This document shows positions 5,799 through 9,389 of a DNA stretch of 9,389 nucleotides, piece by piece. The notes under the pieces were generated by a model. It searched no databases. It was not told where the DNA came from and saw nothing but the letters and a program-made list of their open reading frames with translations. Origin of the DNA: WHSM01 sp050701635 (GTDB taxonomy: Bacteria; Actinomycetota; Actinomycetes; Mycobacteriales; Micromonosporaceae); assembly GCA_050701635.1 (NCBI GenBank), contig JBOGDF010000226.1:1-9389 (forward strand), in the 5' to 3' direction. The first letter of the stretch is position 1, and the number at the start of each line of letters is the position of its first letter. Both the position numbers and the translations under genes were made by a program.

Positions 5799-5819
5799 CG
5801 GCGAAGGGGAGGAGCGGCC

Positions 5820-7631
5820 ATGACCGCGGTCGAGGTGCTGATAGTCGCCGTACTGGCCGTCGTGGTCGCCATCGTCGCCGCGGTGGGCGCCGTGTGGTTC
5901 CTGGTACGCCGTCTCCCCGCCACCGTCATCCCGCGTACTCCCCCCGAGGAAGACCCGGCGTACGTCGCGGAGCTGGAACGCCGTGAACAGGTGCTCAGCG
6001 AGCTGCGAGCCGGCGCCGACGACGCGAGCCGCGCCGCCGAGCAGGCGAAGGCCGACGCGACCGCCGCGCTGGCCCAGGTCAGCGTCGCCAAGGCTGATCT
6101 GGCGTCGGTACGGGCAGAAGCCACCCGGGTCGGGGACGCGGCGCGCGCCGAAGCCACCCGGGTCGGCGATGCCGCCCGGGCGGAAGCCGACGCGATGCTC
6201 GATCGGGCGCGACAGCAGGCCGAGCGGGACGCCGAACGGATCCGGGAGGCCGCGCGGCGTACCGCCGAGGAAGAGGTCGCCCGGCTGGTCGCGAGCGCGC
6301 GGGAACGTACCTCCGACGTGGAGCGCCGGGAGCGGCTGCTCGAGGAGCGGGAACGCCGGCTCGCCGAGGAGGCGGAGCGGCTCACCGACCGGGACCGGCG
6401 GCTCGGGATCGCCGAAACCGACCTGGTGGAGCGGGAGGCCGCGCTGGCCGAGCACGAAGGCCGGCTGGCCGAGGCGGAGACGGAACAGGGGCGCGAGCTG
6501 GAGCGGGTGGCCGGGCTGACCGCCGGCGCCGCCAAGGCGGAGCTGGTCGAATCCATCGAGGCGCAGGCGAAGCGTGACGCCGCGATCCTGGTACGCGACA
6601 TCGAAGCCGACGCCAAGCGCACCGCCGACGACCGGGCGCGCCACATCGTCGTGGAGTCGATCCAGCGGGTCGCCAGCGAGCAGACCGCCGAGAGCGTGGT
6701 CAGCGTGCTGCACCTGCCCAACGACGAGATGAAGGGCCGGATCATCGGCCGGGAGGGCCGCAACATCCGGGCGTTCGAGTCGGTCACCGGGGTCAACCTG
6801 ATCATCGACGACACCCCCGAGGCGGTGCTGCTGTCCTGCTTCGACCCGGTACGCCGTGAGGTCGGCCGGCTCACCCTGGATCGGCTGGTGCTCGACGGGC
6901 GGATCCACCCGCACCGCATCGAGGAGGTGTACGCCGACTCCCGCGTCGAGGTGGACCGGCTCTGCCAACGGGCGGCCGAGGACGCGCTGGTCGAGGTCGG
7001 GATCAGCGAGATCCATCCCGAGCTGGTCACCCTGCTGGGGCGGCTGCGGTATCGCACCAGCTACGGACAGAACGTACTCAAGCACCTGGTCGAGACCGCG
7101 CACATCGCCGGCATCATGGCCGCCGAGCTGGGGTTGGAGCGGGATCTGATCAAGCGCTGCGCGTTCCTGCACGACATCGGCAAGGCGCTCACCCACGAGG
7201 TGGAGGGCAGCCACGCGCTGATCGGCGCCGACCTGGCGCGCAAGTTCGGCGAGGACGAGGCGGTGGTGCACGCGATCGAAGCGCACCACAACGAGGTGTC
7301 GCCGCAGACCATCGAGGCGGTCCTCACCCAGGCCTCGGACGCCTGCTCCGGCGGCCGTCCCGGCGCCCGCCGGGAGAGCCTGGAGGCGTACGTGCAGCGG
7401 CTGGAGCGGATCGAGGAGATCGCGTCCGGCAAGCCCGGCGTGGAGAAGGTGTTCGCGATGCAGGCCGGCCGCGAGATTCGGGTGATGGTACGCCCGGACG
7501 ACGTGGACGAGATCGGCGCCGCCGTACTGGCCCGCGACGTGGCGAAGCAGATCGAAGAGGAGCTGACCTACCCGGGTCAGATTCGGGTCACCGTGGTACG
7601 CGAATCCCGCGTCACGGAGATCGCCCGCTGA
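5820..7631 (+). CDS. rny: Ribonuclease Y
   Basis: RNase Y is a membrane-anchored endoribonuclease that starts mRNA decay. The 603-residue product has the family's domain order: an N-terminal transmembrane helix (about residues 5-29), a long charged coiled coil (about 46-290), a KH RNA-binding domain with GRIIGREGRNIRAFE (307-320), and an HD phosphohydrolase domain. Catalytic metal ligands are visible as His422 region, H451-D452 (HDIGKA), H489-H490 and D508 in SDACSGGRPGARRE. The C-terminal ~65 residues (MVRPDDVDE...YPGQIRVTVVRE) are typical. Most family members have about 520 residues; the excess is in the coiled coil, which includes a tandem 11-residue duplication. The ATG has GGAGGAG directly upstream and places the membrane helix at the N-terminus. 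An in-frame ATG at 5664 would add 52 unrelated residues before the helix and is rejected. A long structured leader precedes it. Confidence 0.95.
   Translation: MTAVEVLIVAVLAVVVAIVAAVGAVWFLVRRLPATVIPRTPPEEDPAYVAELERREQVLSELRAGADDASRAAEQAKADATAALAQVSVAKADLASVRAEATRVGDAARAEATRVGDAARAEADAMLDRARQQAERDAERIREAARRTAEEEVARLVASARERTSDVERRERLLEERERRLAEEAERLTDRDRRLGIAETDLVEREAALAEHEGRLAEAETEQGRELERVAGLTAGAAKAELVESIEAQAKRDAAILVRDIEADAKRTADDRARHIVVESIQRVASEQTAESVVSVLHLPNDEMKGRIIGREGRNIRAFESVTGVNLIIDDTPEAVLLSCFDPVRREVGRLTLDRLVLDGRIHPHRIEEVYADSRVEVDRLCQRAAEDALVEVGISEIHPELVTLLGRLRYRTSYGQNVLKHLVETAHIAGIMAAELGLERDLIKRCAFLHDIGKALTHEVEGSHALIGADLARKFGEDEAVVHAIEAHHNEVSPQTIEAVLTQASDACSGGRPGARRESLEAYVQRLERIEEIASGKPGVEKVFAMQAGREIRVMVRPDDVDEIGAAVLARDVAKQIEEELTYPGQIRVTVVRESRVTEIAR
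6117..6182 (+). repeat. 33-nt tandem duplication in the rny coiled coil
   Basis: Two consecutive 33-nt units (6117-6149, 6150-6182) each encode EATRVGDAARA (RNase Y residues 100-121). A diverged third unit (EADAMLDRARQ) follows. An 11-residue period suits a hendecad coiled coil, so the frame and probably the helix phase are preserved. Confidence 0.85.
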
Positions 7632-7666
7632 CCGTCGCCCGCGGACACCACCTGGCCGGACATGAC

Positions 7667-7697
7667 TGTGGGGTGTCCCGATCCGGGACACCCCACA
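7667..7697. terminator. Shared terminator between convergent rny and gluD
   Basis: A perfect 14-bp stem (7667-7680 with 7684-7697; arms TGTGGGGTGTCCCG and CGGGACACCCCACA) encloses a 3-nt loop. It starts 36 nt after the rny stop and lies 26 nt beyond the gluD stop, between two convergent genes, so it can serve both strands. There is no T tract on either side, as is often seen in actinomycete terminators. Confidence 0.82.
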
Positions 7698-7722
7698 TAT
7701 CGCATACCGCGTGACCAGCGCG

Positions 7723-8616
7723 TTACGGCGACTTGGCCGGCGGCACCTGCGTGGGACCGGTGGCCTCGTCGGTGAGCGCGTCGGCGGGCAGCACCTTGAT
7801 GCCCTTCTTACGGCCGCCTTCACGCATCCGGCGCTCCAGCCAGTGGGCGAACCACGACAGGAACGCGCACATGCTGATGTAGATCACCGCGATGATCAGG
7901 TACGCCTGCAGCGAGGGGAACCCGTAGACCAGCTTGCCGCCGATCTGCTTCGCGACGTACACCATCTCCTGGTACTGGATGATGAAACCGAGCGCGGTGT
8001 CCTTCAGCAGCACCACCAGCTGGCTCACGATCGAGGGCAGCATGGAGCGCACCGCCTGCGGCAGCAGGATCGAGGTCATCACCTGGGTCTTGCGCATCCC
8101 GAGCGCGTACGCCGCCTCGGACTGGCCCCGCGGTACGGCGAGGATGCCGGCGCGGAAGATCTCCGCCAGCACCGAGCCGTTGTAGAGCATCAGGCCGAGC
8201 ACCACCGCCCACAGCGCACTGAGGCTGATGCCGACCCCGCGCAGACCGTAGTACAGGAAGAACATCAGGATCAGCAGCGGGATCGCCCGGAACAGCTCCA
8301 CCATCCAGCTGGACGGCGCCCGGAAGAACCAGTGGTCGGACAGCCGCCCGGTGGCAAAGACCGCCCCGAACACCAGCGCCAGCACCGTAGCGATCCCGGC
8401 CGCCGTAAGGGTGGCCCCGAGCGCGTCCAGCAGCTGCTGCTGGATCGCCTCGAACTGGAAGATCTCCCACTTACGTGCTGCGAACTGGTCGGTCAGATAG
8501 AACCGGTAGATGGCGTACGCGATCAATCCGGCGATCGCGACGTACGCGAAGATGCCGATCCCCCGGTTACGCACCCGCGCCCGGGGGCCGGGGATGTCGT
8601 ACAGCACCGCACTCAT
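7723..8616 (-). CDS. gluD: Polar amino acid ABC transporter permease, GluD-like
   Basis: A 297-residue membrane subunit of a glutamate/polar amino acid importer; with its partner permease it forms the channel through the cytoplasmic membrane. About five to six hydrophobic segments are seen, beginning with an extra N-terminal helix (about residues 20-38), then the permease core from about 65 to 260. The family segment ELFRAIPLLILMFFLYYGL (107-125) and the EAA loop that docks on the ATPase, EAAYALGM...ILLPQA (167-188), are both clear. The charged tail (RRMREGGRKK and beyond) is probably cytoplasmic. The ATG at 8616 overlaps the gluC stop as ATGA, implying translational coupling; a GTG five codons upstream gives an atypical MGGGA start and is less likely. 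Glutamate as substrate is inferred from similarity to corynebacterial GluD and from gene order; another polar amino acid is possible. Confidence 0.9.
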   Translation of the reverse strand: MSAVLYDIPGPRARVRNRGIGIFAYVAIAGLIAYAIYRFYLTDQFAARKWEIFQFEAIQQQLLDALGATLTAAGIATVLALVFGAVFATGRLSDHWFFRAPSSWMVELFRAIPLLILMFFLYYGLRGVGISLSALWAVVLGLMLYNGSVLAEIFRAGILAVPRGQSEAAYALGMRKTQVMTSILLPQAVRSMLPSIVSQLVVLLKDTALGFIIQYQEMVYVAKQIGGKLVYGFPSLQAYLIIAVIYISMCAFLSWFAHWLERRMREGGRKKGIKVLPADALTDEATGPTQVPPAKSP

Positions 8617-9299
8617 CGCGCCACCGCCCACTTACGCTCCAGGGCTCGCTGCGCGAACACCAACGGGATGATCAGGATGAGGAAGCCGATCATGATCCAG
8701 ATCAGCGTCATGGTCTGGCTCTCGCCTCGTTCGGACATGTTCTGCCGGATCGCGCCCGCCTCCAGTACGGAGAAGCCGGCGGCGATCGTGGTGTTCTTCA
8801 GCAGCGCGATCAGCACGCTCGACAGCGGCGGCATGATCGACCGGAACGCCTGCGGCAGCACGATGATGCCGAGCACCTGGCCGAAGGTCATGCCGATCGC
8901 CCGGGCCGCTTCCGCCTGCCCGGGATTGACGGTGTTGACCCCGGACCGGACCACCTCGCAGACGAACGCCGAGGTGTAGAGGATCAACGCCACGTACGCC
9001 GCGGTGAAGAAGCCGGTCCGCCCGAACGTCTCCGGAAACGGGATCTCCAGCTTGGGCACCGCGAAGATCATGAACGCGAACACCAGGGTCAGAGGGGTGT
9101 TCCGGATCGTGTTGACGTACGACGCTCCGAACGCCCGCATCGCGGGAACCGGGGCGACCCGCATCGCGGCCAGCACGGTGCCCCAGATCAGCGCGCCGAT
9201 GGCGGAGATGACGAACAGGTAGATGGTGTTCAGGAAGCCCTGGCTGAACAGGTCCCAGTTGTCGACCAGGGTGTCCCAGAAGGAGCTGAGAAGTTTCAT
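8613..9299 (-). CDS. gluC: Polar amino acid ABC transporter permease, GluC-like
   Basis: A 228-residue membrane subunit, partner of the GluD-like permease encoded just after it. The length equals what I recall for corynebacterial GluC. Hydrophobic segments lie at about residues 22-45, 69-82, 97-117, 142-168 and 199-217. The family segment YVNTIRNTPLTLVFAFMIFA (61-80) and the EAA loop EAARAIGM...IVLPQA (130-151) identify the HisM/GluC type of permease. The ATG at 9299 has a GAGGA-like Shine-Dalgarno site a few bases upstream (complement of 9304-9308). The stop overlaps the gluD start by 4 nt. A 15-bp hairpin lies 42 nt upstream of the start, where the binding protein gene (gluB) would be expected to end; neither gluA nor gluB is within the window. 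Substrate assignment rests on family and operon order. Confidence 0.9.
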   Translation of the reverse strand: MKLLSSFWDTLVDNWDLFSQGFLNTIYLFVISAIGALIWGTVLAAMRVAPVPAMRAFGASYVNTIRNTPLTLVFAFMIFAVPKLEIPFPETFGRTGFFTAAYVALILYTSAFVCEVVRSGVNTVNPGQAEAARAIGMTFGQVLGIIVLPQAFRSIMPPLSSVLIALLKNTTIAAGFSVLEAGAIRQNMSERGESQTMTLIWIMIGFLILIIPLVFAQRALERKWAVAR

Positions 9300-9340
9300 C
9301 GTTTCCTCGTGGTCTGAGGGGTTGACTTGGGCGCTTCATG

Positions 9341-9378
9341 ACTGGTGGGCGCGCAATCGGGACTGCGCGCCCACCAGT
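9341..9378 (-). terminator. Hairpin upstream of gluC, probable gluB-gluC intercistronic element
   Basis: A perfect 15-bp stem (9341-9355 with 9364-9378; arm core CTGGTGGGCGCGC) with an 8-nt loop, read on the minus strand before gluC. There is no T tract. In amino acid ABC operons such hairpins after the binding protein gene often halt part of the transcription or protect the upstream mRNA, so the binding protein is made in excess. That gluB lies immediately beyond the edge is an inference. Confidence 0.6.
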
Positions 9379-9389
9379 ACCTCGTCAAC

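Larger units (their letters stand above)
5411..5819. other. 409-nt non-coding stretch between recX and rny
   Basis: No reading frame here has both a credible start and typical actinomycete codon bias, and I see no tRNA cloverleaf. From left to right it holds an imperfect inverted repeat just after recX, a group of TTAGC/GCTAA motifs (5504-5571), a promoter-like TTGACC...TAGCCT, an A/T-richer patch (CTATATAGAC, 5621-5630), then a GC-rich segment with two hairpins leading to the rny Shine-Dalgarno site. Its composition is clearly less GC-rich in the middle than the flanking genes, as expected for a control region. Confidence 0.75.

Noticed and set aside
5664..5819. Upstream ATG that would extend RNase Y by 52 residues
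   Set aside because: It has no Shine-Dalgarno site. The added residues are Arg/Pro-rich and unlike the family, and they would bury the N-terminal membrane helix. The ATG at 5820 has a strong site.
5610..7823. A 737-codon open frame on the minus strand opposite rny
   Set aside because: It is a mirror of a high-GC coding frame. The plus-strand RNase Y has clear domains and a Shine-Dalgarno site, whereas the reverse frame is Arg/Gly/Leu-rich without recognisable domains.
7711..8979. A 422-codon open frame on the plus strand opposite gluC and gluD
   Set aside because: It crosses two genes with full ABC permease motifs and starts over the gluD 3' end. Its His/Gln/Arg-rich composition is typical of a shadow frame.
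9300..9389. C-terminus of gluB at the right edge, minus strand
   Set aside because: None of the three reverse frames reads like a binding-protein C-terminus. A TGA at 9387-9385 could be its stop, but too little sequence remains to support a call.

Overview
The window is chromosomal DNA from a high-GC actinomycete. The G+C-rich third codon positions, GTG starts, mycobacterial-style LexA box, DUF3046-recA-recX gene order and an RNase Y gene all fit this. A member of the Micromonosporaceae is my best guess from remembered RecA sequence and gene order, but it is not proven here. I see no tRNA, rRNA, CRISPR array or insertion sequence. The only mobile element is an intein inside recA.

Left part (1-2307, + strand): the 3' end of a MocR/PtsJ-type regulator with an aminotransferase fold, a 12-helix MFS transporter, and a 65-residue DUF3046 protein that commonly precedes recA in actinobacteria.

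Centre (2308-5410, + strand): the DNA repair block. The recA control region holds a near-perfect LexA box (2345-2360), a match to the actinobacterial DnaA box (2383-2391), and a LexA-independent promoter of the mycobacterial RecA_NDp layout (2415-2437). recA is interrupted in frame by a 364-residue splicing LAGLIDADG intein (3117-4208) after host residue G205, the same site as the M. leprae RecA intein. recX follows 23 nt downstream, and a perfect 16-nt palindrome covers its ribosome binding site. RecX modulates RecA filaments, so both genes serve recombination and the SOS response.

Right part: a 409-nt non-coding stretch (5411-5819) with a possible recX terminator, a cluster of TTAGC/GCTAA motifs, a promoter and a structured leader. 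It precedes rny, which encodes a membrane-anchored RNase Y of 603 residues with an enlarged coiled coil. A 14-bp hairpin (7667-7697) separates rny from two convergent minus-strand genes, gluC and gluD. These encode polar amino acid ABC permeases, overlap by an ATGA, and are preceded by a 15-bp hairpin at the right edge. The binding protein and ATPase genes are presumably beyond the window.

Most of this is conserved housekeeping sequence. The least ordinary parts are the recA intein, the layered recA control region with two possible start codons, the recX palindrome, and the rny leader.
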